Shown: piece by piece, positions 46,101 through 53,292 of the stretch
How the letters are laid out: each line of letters starts with the position of its first letter
Position numbering within the stretch: the first letter of the stretch is position 1
Assembly (NCBI GenBank): GCA_035524595.1
Contig: DATKOP010000007.1
Coordinates: 42,394 to 106,393 of the forward strand
DNA from: CAIKZZ01 sp035524595
Lineage (GTDB): Bacteria > Pseudomonadota > Gammaproteobacteria > Steroidobacterales > Steroidobacteraceae
Direction of reading: 5' to 3'
Length of the DNA: 64,000 nucleotides
Position numbers and translations under genes: made by a program
Notes under the pieces: model-generated
Database searches by the model: none
What the model saw: the letters and a program-made list of their open reading frames with translations, nothing else
Told to the model about the DNA's origin: nothing

Positions 46101-46575
46101 GGCTGCCGGGATAGCGGCGCACCAGCCGGTCGAGCGTCGCCAGCGCCTTGTCGCCCTGCTGGTCGGCCTCGTAGGCGCGCGCCAGCTGGTACAGCACCGC
46201 GTCATTGCGCTCGTAGTCCGGGTACGCGGCCAGCAGCTTGGTGTACAGCACGATCGCGTCCGCGGTGTCGAGCGGCGAGCCCTGCGACAGCTCCTTCTCT
46301 ATCCGGTTCAGCTCGCCGGCCTCGAGCTTGAGGTCGCCGAGCCGGCGCATCGCCTCGGCGCGCAGCGCGGCGTCGCCGCGCTCCAGGTTCAGGAACTCCT
46401 GGTAGTTCTGTCGTGCCTTGTCGGCGTTGGCGTCGCTCGGGCCGTCCGGCTGCACGTCGACCGGGCGGTCCTTGAGGTCGGCGATCGTCGGCTGCTTCTT
46501 CGGCGCCGCGGCGACGCCGCCGGCCAGCAGCAGCGCACCGCAAAGCAATGCCGCGACGCGGGCGGTTCTGCTCAT
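43177..46575 (-). CDS. Large exported tetratricopeptide-repeat protein
   Basis: 1132 residues. A signal peptide (about 1-23) is followed by many TPR-like helical pairs over most of the length (for example LYQLARAYEADQQGDKALATLDRLV; two more near the end such as TAAAQLGVVYRQLGKFADAERSYRRAL). A striking run of prolines (PPPPPPAPAPAAKGKAAPPPPPPPS, residues about 930-955; broken by AP and AKG) separates the main TPR block from the last one. It should be a periplasmic or outer-membrane scaffold. Starts and ends with 4-nt overlaps with its neighbours. Comparable large TPR proteins (AglT/PglI) accompany Agl motors. Confidence 0.85.
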   Translation of the reverse strand: MSRTARVAALLCGALLLAGGVAAAPKKQPTIADLKDRPVDVQPDGPSDANADKARQNYQEFLNLERGDAALRAEAMRRLGDLKLEAGELNRIEKELSQGSPLDTADAIVLYTKLLAAYPDYERNDAVLYQLARAYEADQQGDKALATLDRLVRRYPGSRYTDEAQFRRGEILFMDKRWADAEGAYARVIASGAKSEFYEQSLYKHGWALFKRGESEAALDSFAKLLDLKLIDARGKERDIDGFTRPQRELVEDTLRVCAITFSFEDDAKGVDGFLARHGAKPYAYLLYATLGDLYVSKERWTDGANAYRAFAKRDPDHDRAPLLQMQAIDAYKRGGFATLVLDGKREYVERYRLGSSFWAHRQPADAPLVVRELKTNVKDLAAYYHSQAQASKQPADYQEAARWYREFLQSFPDDKEAAATNYLLADTLFESHQFHDAALEYEHTAYGYPPNDKSATAGYAALVAYDKHEAGLQGEAKGNWHRQALDSGLRFATTFPNHPESAPVLVRTAREYYDLKDYAKAIDVADIVLARQPPVDVEKQRTVWTVIANGQFELGQFDKAEGAYLQVQTLLAANDPQRPVIDERIAASVYKQGEARKAAGDDAGAVSDFLRIDQLAPNAKIRASADYDAAALLIGLKEWPRAIEVLESFRRNFPSSELQPEVTRKLAVADVEAGRPGPAAVEFERIASAPGGSADVQREALAQAAVLYEKSGDLAKTVATLESYVKRYPQPFEAAMEARQKLADLAQQRGDAARRAALLEDIVKADQAAGGARTDRSRYLAAKASLELAMPTRDGFDAVHLVLPLKKSLEAKRAAMQRALKAFEAADAYAIAEVSTAATFQMAELYRQLGVDLLKSERPKSLAGEEREQYDLLLEEQAYPFEEKAIDIHLINAARAAQGLYDTSVRASFAALAKLKPARFGKSEENEDLVIDAAAGALPPPPPPAPAPAAKGKAAPPPPPPPSVPLPIAVRFQEAVAAAERSDGSQADAEFVALATAAPTLAGPPLNHGILLSRAQQWGEAEAALGEALARHPASATAAAQLGVVYRQLGKFADAERSYRRALELDPNDARTHRNFGVLLDLYVQKPAEALAEYERSLALAGGEDKLMSAWIAEIRQRLGAGQKSARAEAQ

Positions 46576-48533
46576 TTCGCTTCGTCCGGGGGCGCCGGCG
46601 CCACGGCGGCCGGCCGCTCGGCGCGCTTGGCGTCGTTGTCGGAGGCGCGATCGTAGATCGTCGCCAGCGAGTAGCGCGCCTGCAGCGTGTAGGTCGAGAT
46701 GCGCTCCTTCTGCGACTCGAGCTCACGGACCGCGATGTCGGCGAGGTAGTCCGCCTGCGCACGCTGCAGCGCGGCGAGCCGGTCGCGCGCCGCCTCGATC
46801 CGCGGCCGCAGCGCGTCGATGCGCGCGGCGAATTCACCGTTGCGGTCCGGTACCGCCTGCTTGGCCTCCTGCACCAGCGACCAGCGCTTCTCGGTCTCGC
46901 GCAGCGCCTGCGCGACCTCGCGCACGCCCTTGTGCACCGCCCAGGCGCGCGCCTTGAAGCCGTCATTCATCTGCCAGTAGAGGACGCCGTGCATCAGCCG
47001 CAGCTTGTCGCGCGCATCGTCGAGGTCCGGGTCGGCGCCGGCGGTCGCGGCCACCGCCTCCAGCTGCTCGACCTGGCTCCACAGCTCGCGCTCGCGCGGC
47101 GTGCCCAGCGCCGCGACATCGCCGTTGTTCTCGGCGCTGACGACGCGCGACTCGATCTCGGTCCGCCGGCGCTGCAGTTCCTCGAGGTCGACGCCGTCGA
47201 GCTTGGCGAGCACTGCCGGCAGGCGCGTGCTGTAGCGCTCGCGCCGCGTCGCGAGCATGTCGTCGAAGGCCGCGACGCTCGTCGACCACGCGTCGAGGTT
47301 GCGCTCCATGTAGCGCAGCATGCGGAAGTTCTTCAGGCCTTCCTGGAAGTCATTCTGCGCCAGCAGGTGGTACAGGTAGCGCGACTCGGGGGCGTCCGGC
47401 AGCGCCGACAGCTGCCAGAACCAGCCGAGCTGGCTGCGCGACTCGTTCTTGACGATGGTCTCGAGCATGCCGCCGCGGCGGATCGCCGCGATCGACTCGT
47501 CGAGGCGCCCGGTCTCGGTGCCGAACTCGCGGATCGCGGCCTCGTAGTACTCGGCCGCCTGGCGGTTCGCGTTCAGCTTGCCGTATGCGTACGGCACGGC
47601 GAGGTAGCTCTCCTGGACCGCCGAGTCGAGCATGTTGCGGCCGTGCAGCTCGAGCCACGGCGCGAGCGCCTGGCGGTACTGCTGCATGTCGCTCGCCGCC
47701 CAGCCGACGCCGAGCAGCGCCTTGGTCGACAGCGGTCCGTCGAGCCGCACCCGCTCCAGCACCGGCCGCGCCTCCTGCGGCCGCTTGGCCTGCAGCAGCG
47801 CGTAGCCGAGCGCAAGGTTGGCCTTGTCGCGCAGCGCGTCGAGTTCCGCGTTGGTGCGCTCGAGCCGGCCGATCTCGTCGAGCAGGCGCGCGCCGCTGTC
47901 CAGCTGGCCGTTGCGCACGAAGGCGACGCCCAGGTTGAACTTGGCATACGACTGCCACATCACCGGGCCCTTCCAGCTGTCGAGCACGGCGATCGCCGCC
48001 GGGTACTTGCCCTGGTACAGCAGCGCCTGCGCGAGCAGCATGTGCCGCTCGGCGTCCATCGCCGGCGACAGCCCGGCCTTGCCTGACGCGGACAGGGCGT
48101 CGGCCGCCTTCTCGAAGTAGCCGCGCTGGTACCAGACCTTGCCGAGGAAGAAGCGCGCGCGGTCGCGCACCGGCTGCGGCACGTTCTTGCGGTCGAGCAC
48201 CTCGGCGAAGATCTGCCCGGCCTCGCGGTGCTGCCCGAGCGACAGGTACAGTCCGCCGAGCAGCAGCTCGGCGTCGCCCTCGTGGTGCGGCAGGCGCCCG
48301 GTCTGCTGCGCCGCCGTCAGGCGCGTCAGCGCGTTGAAGTAGTCGTCCTGGTAGAAGTAGAAGAGCACGTCGCCGTAGTACAGGTCCCGGATCTTCACCG
48401 GCGGCAGCGCGCCCGGCGCCGACGCCTGCTTCGGGGCGGCCGCGCCCGCGCCTGGCGCGACCGCCAGGGCGAGCGCCAGCGCGCACACCCGCAGGCGCGC
48501 GCCGCAGCGGGCCGCGATGCCGGCTCGGCTCAC
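46572..48533 (-). CDS. Exported TPR/coiled-coil protein
   Basis: 653 residues from the GTG at 48533, whose GTGA overlaps the upstream stop. Signal peptide (RVCALALALAVAPGAGA). TPR units cover about 45-300 (LLLGGLYLSLGQHREAGQIF, LLAQALLYQGKYPAAIAVL). The C-terminal half is long helical and coiled-coil prone (ELQRRRTEIESRVVSAENNGD, LRPRIEAARDRLAALQRAQ). No enzymatic motif. It lies between the coiled-coil protein and the 1132-aa TPR protein, probably forming a periplasmic assembly with them. Confidence 0.82.
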   Translation of the reverse strand: MSRAGIAARCGARLRVCALALALAVAPGAGAAAPKQASAPGALPPVKIRDLYYGDVLFYFYQDDYFNALTRLTAAQQTGRLPHHEGDAELLLGGLYLSLGQHREAGQIFAEVLDRKNVPQPVRDRARFFLGKVWYQRGYFEKAADALSASGKAGLSPAMDAERHMLLAQALLYQGKYPAAIAVLDSWKGPVMWQSYAKFNLGVAFVRNGQLDSGARLLDEIGRLERTNAELDALRDKANLALGYALLQAKRPQEARPVLERVRLDGPLSTKALLGVGWAASDMQQYRQALAPWLELHGRNMLDSAVQESYLAVPYAYGKLNANRQAAEYYEAAIREFGTETGRLDESIAAIRRGGMLETIVKNESRSQLGWFWQLSALPDAPESRYLYHLLAQNDFQEGLKNFRMLRYMERNLDAWSTSVAAFDDMLATRRERYSTRLPAVLAKLDGVDLEELQRRRTEIESRVVSAENNGDVAALGTPRERELWSQVEQLEAVAATAGADPDLDDARDKLRLMHGVLYWQMNDGFKARAWAVHKGVREVAQALRETEKRWSLVQEAKQAVPDRNGEFAARIDALRPRIEAARDRLAALQRAQADYLADIAVRELESQKERISTYTLQARYSLATIYDRASDNDAKRAERPAAVAPAPPDEAK

Positions 48534-49162
48534 TCCCACTCCTTGACCTTGAATTCCGGCTGCTGCGCGCTCTGTCGATCGGAGATCTTGAGCTCGAGGT
48601 ACTTCGCGCCGACGCCCTTCTCGAAGTTCAGGTTCGCACCGCGCTTGTAGTCGCGCTCGTGCGGGCCCTTGCCGGTGAAGAAGGCGACCAGCTCGTGCTT
48701 GCCGGTCTTGAGGTTGCCGATGAAGACGCGGTGCACGCCGCCGCGGTTCAGCGCCTCGACCTCGCGGTCGGTGTACAGGTAGTTCGCGACTTCCTTGTTG
48801 TCGAGCTTGATCTGCACCGAGTCCAGCTCGAAGAAGGTGCCGACGTCGAGCGACAGGAACACCGCCACCTGCGTGTTCGCCGGGAACAGCAGCTCCTCCT
48901 CGAGCATGAACAGGTCGCGGTTGAGGTCGAGGACCTCCTTCTTGAGGCCCTGCACCTCGCCGTCGAGGCTCTTGAAATCGCCGCCCGCCGCCGGGGGTGC
49001 CGCCGCGGGCGGCGCCGGCTCCGCGGCCGGGGCGGCCGGCGCGTCGGCGGGTCCGGCCGCGGCCGACGGCAGCGCGAACGCCAGCAGGGCGCTGGCGGCG
49101 ACCGCGCGCATGAGGAGGGCGAGAGAGTTGGTGGTTGCCATCGTCCGAGCCTTTCTGGTCAT
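48530..49162 (-). CDS. Exported protein with coiled coil and beta domain, unknown family
   Basis: 210 residues from the ATG at 49162; an ATG at 49141 would give 203. The upstream start is preferred because its ATGA overlaps the stop of a small gene. Signal peptide, Ala/Pro linker (about 40-70), a heptad-like segment LDGEVQGLKKEVLDLNRDL, then a beta-rich region with VAVFLSLDVGTFFELDSV and GNLKTGKHELVAFFTGKGP. It is likely periplasmic. Not a DNA-binding protein as far as can be seen. First structural gene of the TPR/ExbBD set. Confidence 0.72.
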   Translation of the reverse strand: MTRKARTMATTNSLALLMRAVAASALLAFALPSAAAGPADAPAAPAAEPAPPAAAPPAAGGDFKSLDGEVQGLKKEVLDLNRDLFMLEEELLFPANTQVAVFLSLDVGTFFELDSVQIKLDNKEVANYLYTDREVEALNRGGVHRVFIGNLKTGKHELVAFFTGKGPHERDYKRGANLNFEKGVGAKYLELKISDRQSAQQPEFKVKEWE

Positions 49163-49290
49163 GCGCGCGGACGCGCGCCGGTAAGCCAAAGCAGCCAGCG
49201 CGGCAGCGCGAACGGCGGCCGACGCGGGCTGCGGCGCCGGGAGCTCCTGCCGCAGTCGAGCATCGCGATCGCAATCCGGGGGCTGTCCAT
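49159..49290 (-). CDS. Small protein gene (43 aa), hypothetical
   Basis: ATG at 49290 with GGAG and 6-nt spacing, 17 nt after the TlpA stop. Its TGA overlaps the ATG of the next gene (ATGA), the same linkage used throughout this operon. The product is basic, with a C-terminal hydrophobic patch LPRWLLWLTG. It could be a real small protein or a translational-coupling leader. No family recognised. Confidence 0.45.
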   Translation of the reverse strand: MDSPRIAIAMLDCGRSSRRRSPRRPPFALPRWLLWLTGARPRA

Positions 49291-49307
49291 CGCGTTCTCC
49301 AAGGATC

Positions 49308-49883
49308 CTATTCGTCGAGCAGGCGCCGGACCTCGGCGACCAGCTCGGCGTCGGTGGCGGCGTCCAGCTCGCCGTGCGCGAAGCGCACGATGCCGGCGCG
49401 GTCGATCAGCAGGGTCAGCGGCACGTCCGGCACCGCGAAGCGCCGGCCGATGGCCTTGTCGACGTCGACGCCGTTGCGGAACGTCGCGCCGATGGCGTGC
49501 GCCAGGTCGACGGCGCGGTTGGCGTCGTCGTCGAGGCTGATGCCGACCACGACCAGCCCGGCCTGCGCGTAGGTCGCGTCCAGCTTGGCGAGCCGCTCGA
49601 GGTAGGTCCGGCACGAGCCGCACCAGCTCGTCCAGAAGCCGATCGCGACGACCTCGCCGCGGCGCTCCGACAGGCGGAAGTTCCGGCCGGGGCCCGCGAA
49701 CAGGCGCTGCACGACCTCGGGCGCCGGCTTGCCGAGCAGCGGGTGGTGGGCGGCGGCATCGGCAGCGCTGGAGTTCGAAACGAGGCCGGCGAGCGCCAGT
49801 GCGAGCGTGAGACACGCGGCGCTGCGCCACCACCGGGCATTCAACAGGAACAGCTGCCGCACCACCGTCGCCACGAACTCCAT
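49308..49883 (-). CDS. TlpA-like thioredoxin-fold protein, exported
   Basis: 191 residues from the ATG at 49883. An N-terminal hydrophobic segment (about 20-35) acts as signal or anchor. The thioredoxin fold has the redox motif FWTSWCGSCRTYLERL (CGSC) and the cis-Pro region VPLTLLID. It likely acts as a periplasmic thiol-disulfide reductase for other proteins of this operon, which it heads. The frame is open upstream through the riboswitch, but those codons are untranslated leader. Confidence 0.85.
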   Translation of the reverse strand: MEFVATVVRQLFLLNARWWRSAACLTLALALAGLVSNSSAADAAAHHPLLGKPAPEVVQRLFAGPGRNFRLSERRGEVVAIGFWTSWCGSCRTYLERLAKLDATYAQAGLVVVGISLDDDANRAVDLAHAIGATFRNGVDVDKAIGRRFAVPDVPLTLLIDRAGIVRFAHGELDAATDAELVAEVRRLLDE

Positions 49884-49971
49884 GTTGTCGAGCCCAGGGC
49901 ATCGCGCAGCGCGGTGCGCCAGCGGCCGACGGCCGGCGACGCGCGGGCCGCCACCAAACCGGACACGGCCG

Positions 49972-50054
49972 CTCGCGGCAACCCCGCTATCCGCCAATCG
50001 ACGGACCGGTAGCTTTGCGTCCTCGCCTCTCGACGAGTTTGCCCTTGGCAGATT
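49972..50054 (-). ncRNA. Cyclic di-GMP-I (GEMM) riboswitch
   Basis: The minus-strand RNA holds all core GEMM-I elements in order. They are AAGGGCAAAC (50037-50046), a 6-bp stem capped by the GNRA tetraloop GAGA (50022-50037), GACGCAAAGC (50012-50021), a receptor-side TACCGG (50006-50011) with a second hairpin TCCG/CGGA (50002-50005 with 49990-49993), and TAGCGGGGTTGCCG (49976-49989). The aptamer binds c-di-GMP. It ends about 88 nt upstream of the TlpA start, leaving a GC-rich segment with further possible hairpins as expression platform. It therefore should set expression of the TlpA-TPR-ExbBD-AgmX operon. Whether c-di-GMP turns it on or off cannot be told. Confidence 0.9.
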
Positions 50055-50059
50055 CTGTA

Positions 50060-50088
50060 AACCTCGCACGCACGCCCGACACTGTCAA
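50060..50088 (-). promoter_or_regulatory. Promoter of the c-di-GMP-riboswitch operon
   Basis: Minus-strand TTGACA (50083-50088), a 17-nt spacer and GAGGTT (50060-50065). The -10 is poor (2 of 6) but the placement puts the transcript start at about 50053, exactly at the 5' edge of the aptamer. The rest of 49884-50212 shows no gene. Confidence 0.55.
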
Positions 50089-50212
50089 CGCACAGCTTCC
50101 ACCGAGAGTGATGGGCGCTTCACAAAACCGTCGCCTCACTTCGTCGCCTTCAAACACGTCGCCGGTTGGCGACAGGAACGGCGTGCCCGGCGCGCGCACA
50201 GCGTGAGCTGTG

Positions 50213-51577
50213 TCACGCGTGATCGTTGCGCTCGGCCGCGCGGTGCAGGCGCTCGAGCAGCCCGCGGACGGCGCTGCCGGCCTGCGCGGCCGGCAGCAGG
50301 CCCTGCTCAGCGACGATGCCGGCCAGCTCGTCGATCGACCGCTGGCCGTCGACCAGCGCGAGCAGCACGGCCTGGATCCGGCTCGCGTCCGCGGCCAGGG
50401 CCAGCGCGTCGCTGCGCGGCACCGGCAGCGCCGTGTCGCGCAGCCAGGGCGGCGTCCAGGCCTCGGCCGGCTCGCGCGGCCCGCGCCGCCGCTTGTCGGC
50501 GGCGAACAGCGCCACGGTCTCGATGCGGGCGTGGCGGCTGGCCGGCGAGCGCATGTACGGCAGCGCCGCGTCGCGCTGCAGCCCGACCTCGAAGCCGGCC
50601 TCGGCCAGCAGCTCGCGCAGCTCCTCCGGGCCGTAGCGCAGGCTCGGCCGCCGCCACGGGAAGGCAAGTGAACCGAAATTGACCCAGCGGCCGCCCGGCA
50701 CCAGCAGGCGGTTAACCGCCAGTGCGATGGATTCGAAATCGACGTCGACGATGTCGATCAGCCACGGCGTGACGATGGCGTCGAAGCTCTGCGCGGCGAA
50801 CGGCGCGCGCCAGGCGTCGGCGAACACGAGTTCGAGGCCCGGCCGCGCCGCCGCCGGCGCCGCCAGCTCGCGACGCAGCGCGACGTCGGTGCCGCTCAGC
50901 GGCGCGATCGGAAACTCGTAGAGCTCGACCCGCCCGCCGCGCACGACGCGCTCGGCGACCAGCAGCAGCAGCGGATTGATGTCGAGCGCGACGGTGAGCG
51001 CCTGTGCACCATGCTGGTGCAGGTCGTAGGCGAGCCGCCCGCCGCCGGCGCCGAGCACCAGCACGCGCTGCGCGCCCCCGCCGAGCGCCGCGGCGACCTC
51101 GGCGTGCGATGCCGCGTTCTCCTCGCCGCCCCAGCACCAGTCGCGGTGCACGTTGGCGTAGTACGAGTGCAGGTCCTGGCTGAGCGGCAGCCGGTCGCCG
51201 AAGGCGAGCGGCGTCGCGTGCGGCAGCGGCAGCGACGCGAGCGCCAGCGGCTCGAGCAGGCCGCGTACCAGCGCCGCCTGCTCGCGATAGGCGTCCCTGA
51301 GGCGCGCCACGCGGGCGCGGGTCAGGTCCCGGGTGGCCGACGCGAGGTCCGCCTGCGCGGCGCGCTCGGCGGCCGCGAACTCCTCGAGGTACAGCGTCAG
51401 CCGGTTGCGCCACTCGCCGAGCGCGAGCTCCGGCTCCGCGAACAGCCAGGGCAGGCCGCCGAGGCGCGGGTAGTCCACGCGGCAGCCCCGGCACGCGAGC
51501 CGCTCGCCGGACGGCACCAGCGGCGCGCGCCGGCAGCGCGGACACTGCAGCAGGTCGAGGAAGCCGGAGCTGGCCAT
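50213..51577 (-). CDS. Zinc-ribbon SAM methyltransferase related to carnosine N-methyltransferases
   Basis: 454 residues from the ATG at 51577. N-terminal zinc ribbon (about 10-35: CPRC and CRGC), as in Trm112-like modules. The methyltransferase domain (about 120-340) has YANVHRDWCWGGEEN, SAM motif I VLVLGAGGGRLAYDL, LDINPL, then FDAIVTPWLIDIVD and LLVPGGRWVNFGSL, closely resembling the N2227/carnosine-methyltransferase pattern. A C-terminal helical segment (RSIDELAGIVAEQGL) is of PqqD-like size. Substrate unknown. It lies 329 nt upstream of the operon start, same strand. Confidence 0.75.
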   Translation of the reverse strand: MASSGFLDLLQCPRCRRAPLVPSGERLACRGCRVDYPRLGGLPWLFAEPELALGEWRNRLTLYLEEFAAAERAAQADLASATRDLTRARVARLRDAYREQAALVRGLLEPLALASLPLPHATPLAFGDRLPLSQDLHSYYANVHRDWCWGGEENAASHAEVAAALGGGAQRVLVLGAGGGRLAYDLHQHGAQALTVALDINPLLLLVAERVVRGGRVELYEFPIAPLSGTDVALRRELAAPAAARPGLELVFADAWRAPFAAQSFDAIVTPWLIDIVDVDFESIALAVNRLLVPGGRWVNFGSLAFPWRRPSLRYGPEELRELLAEAGFEVGLQRDAALPYMRSPASRHARIETVALFAADKRRRGPREPAEAWTPPWLRDTALPVPRSDALALAADASRIQAVLLALVDGQRSIDELAGIVAEQGLLPAAQAGSAVRGLLERLHRAAERNDHA

Positions 51578-51656
51578 GGACGCAGCATGCCGCAAGCGGC
51601 CGACGCGCGCAGCCTGAGCCGCCGCCGCTGGCCGCAAGAGGCCCCGCGCGGCGGCT

Positions 51657-53270
51657 TCAGCCGCCGATCTTGCCGTTGACGATCGGCGCGAACGCCGTCA
51701 GCGCATCCAGAGCCGCGCCGGTGCCGAGCGTCTGATCCGGGAACACCTGCGGGAAGGACGCCTGCTGGCCGTGCAGCGCCATGTAGTTGAGCAGCACCGT
51801 CTGCACGAGCAGCAGCACGTTGCTCGCCGCCGGGCTCGAGGCCGCGTCCACGGAGCCGTCCGGGGTCATCGCGCCGATCTGCTGATGGCGGGCCGCCGGC
51901 AGCCCGCCGGCGCCGTCCAGCAGCGTCGGCCGGCCGGCAGGGTTGTAGACCAGGAAGTAGGTCGAGGCGACCGACTCGTTGTCGCTGGTCCACATGAACT
52001 TGTTGCGCCCGTCGACGGTCGTGTCCACCTGGCCACCGGCCGAGATGCCGCCGTCGCTGAACACGTAGACCATCAGCGGCTTGCCCATGCGCGCCGCGTA
52101 CTCGAGACAGGCGCCGATGCAGCGGCCGGCGCGCAGATCGCGCAGCTCGCCGGTCGCCCGGCCCTGGCCGTGGTAGTCGTAGCCGCCCATGCTGATGGTG
52201 CCGGCGCCCGCGTAGCCGTTGACGACCATCTTCATGATGGCGGCGGTCTTCTGGAACTCGGAGTCGCCCTGGTACTCCGCCTGGCTGAAGATGCCGGTGC
52301 CGCGGGTCGAGGTCTGGTCGACGATCTGCGGGTCGAGGTCGGGGTTCAGGGCCGCCGGGTTCGAGAAGTTCTCGGCGAGGTAGGCCGACTTCACGTAGTT
52401 GCAGTTGGCCGCCGACTTGACGGCCGCGTCGGTGGCGAGCTGGGTCGACACGGCGCCGAACTTCTGGCCGCTGATCCGCGACATCGACTCGAGCACCGAG
52501 ACCGCGTCCGCCGGGTTCGAGAACAGCTTGCCGAGCACGCCCGTGTCGACGAGCCCCGTGACGTTGCTCGCCTGGGTCACGACCGTCGGCGTCAGCGTCG
52601 GGTCGACCATCGACAGCGGCGCCATCGAGTTGCCGCCGGAGACGCTCGCCTGCGAGCCGATCAGGGTCAGCAGCTCGCCCTTGGCACCGATCTTGGCGAT
52701 GCCGTACATCGGGTTGTGCGGGTTGGTGTTGGTGTCGTTGTTCGACAGCGCCGGGATCACGACGCCGTTGGTGAACGCCTGCGTCGTCGGCGAGGTGCGC
52801 TCGAGGATGCCGCGGACGTGCGCGCTGTCGCCGTGGAACAGCAGACCGAGCCGCGCCTCGATGTTGTTCGCGGTCGTCCCGGCATTCGGCACCATGCTCG
52901 CCGGCAGGCCCATCTTGCCGTAGGCGCCGGTCGTCAGGAAATCCTGCTGGCCGCCGGGGCCGCCGACCAGGACGTTCGAGCCGGCGATGTTGCCGCCGCC
53001 GGCGAGGTCGAAGCAGATGAACGGGATCTTGCCGGAGCCGCCGGTGATGCCGCAGGCGATCTTCTGCGCCAGGATGTCCGCGTCCAGCGCCATGGCCCGC
53101 TGCGGGTTCAGCAGCAGGCCGAGCGCGGCCGGCGCGATGACGGTGGCCGAGCCCGTCATCAGGCCCTGCGCGATGAAGTCACGCCGGGTCACGGGTCGCT
53201 TGTGGGAATCGCGGTGACGGATCGGCTCGTCGAGCTTCAGGGTCCGCGGCGGCTTGTTCCGGATGATCAT
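51657..53270 (-). CDS. Tat-exported DUF1501-like protein
   Basis: 537 residues. Twin-arginine signal PVTRRDFIAQGLMTG at about 27-40. The long Gly/Asn-rich body includes FICFDLAGGGNIAGSN, GGYDYHGQGRA and MVYVFSDGGISAGG, as in DUF1501 proteins (alkaline-phosphatase-like fold, function undefined). Such proteins usually sit beside large cytochrome or DUF1800-type lipoproteins, as here. Tat export implies folding, perhaps with cofactor, before crossing the membrane. It is the third gene of the minus arm, 22 nt after the LamG lipoprotein gene. Confidence 0.8.
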   Translation of the reverse strand: MIIRNKPPRTLKLDEPIRHRDSHKRPVTRRDFIAQGLMTGSATVIAPAALGLLLNPQRAMALDADILAQKIACGITGGSGKIPFICFDLAGGGNIAGSNVLVGGPGGQQDFLTTGAYGKMGLPASMVPNAGTTANNIEARLGLLFHGDSAHVRGILERTSPTTQAFTNGVVIPALSNNDTNTNPHNPMYGIAKIGAKGELLTLIGSQASVSGGNSMAPLSMVDPTLTPTVVTQASNVTGLVDTGVLGKLFSNPADAVSVLESMSRISGQKFGAVSTQLATDAAVKSAANCNYVKSAYLAENFSNPAALNPDLDPQIVDQTSTRGTGIFSQAEYQGDSEFQKTAAIMKMVVNGYAGAGTISMGGYDYHGQGRATGELRDLRAGRCIGACLEYAARMGKPLMVYVFSDGGISAGGQVDTTVDGRNKFMWTSDNESVASTYFLVYNPAGRPTLLDGAGGLPAARHQQIGAMTPDGSVDAASSPAASNVLLLVQTVLLNYMALHGQQASFPQVFPDQTLGTGAALDALTAFAPIVNGKIGG

Positions 53271-53292
53271 GATGATTGCCTCGAGGTGTCCG

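Noticed and set aside
43354..46656. 1100-residue plus-strand frame opposite the large TPR gene
   Set aside because: Antisense shadow; the minus frame has a signal peptide, TPR units and start/stop overlaps on both sides.
48530..49162. AraC-type transcription factor as the identity of the coiled-coil protein
   Set aside because: It has a signal peptide and no helix-turn-helix, so it cannot be a DNA-binding regulator of that family.
49884..50069. N-terminal extension of the TlpA protein at the operon head
   Set aside because: Those codons run through the c-di-GMP aptamer, and the ATG at 49883 precedes a normal signal segment.
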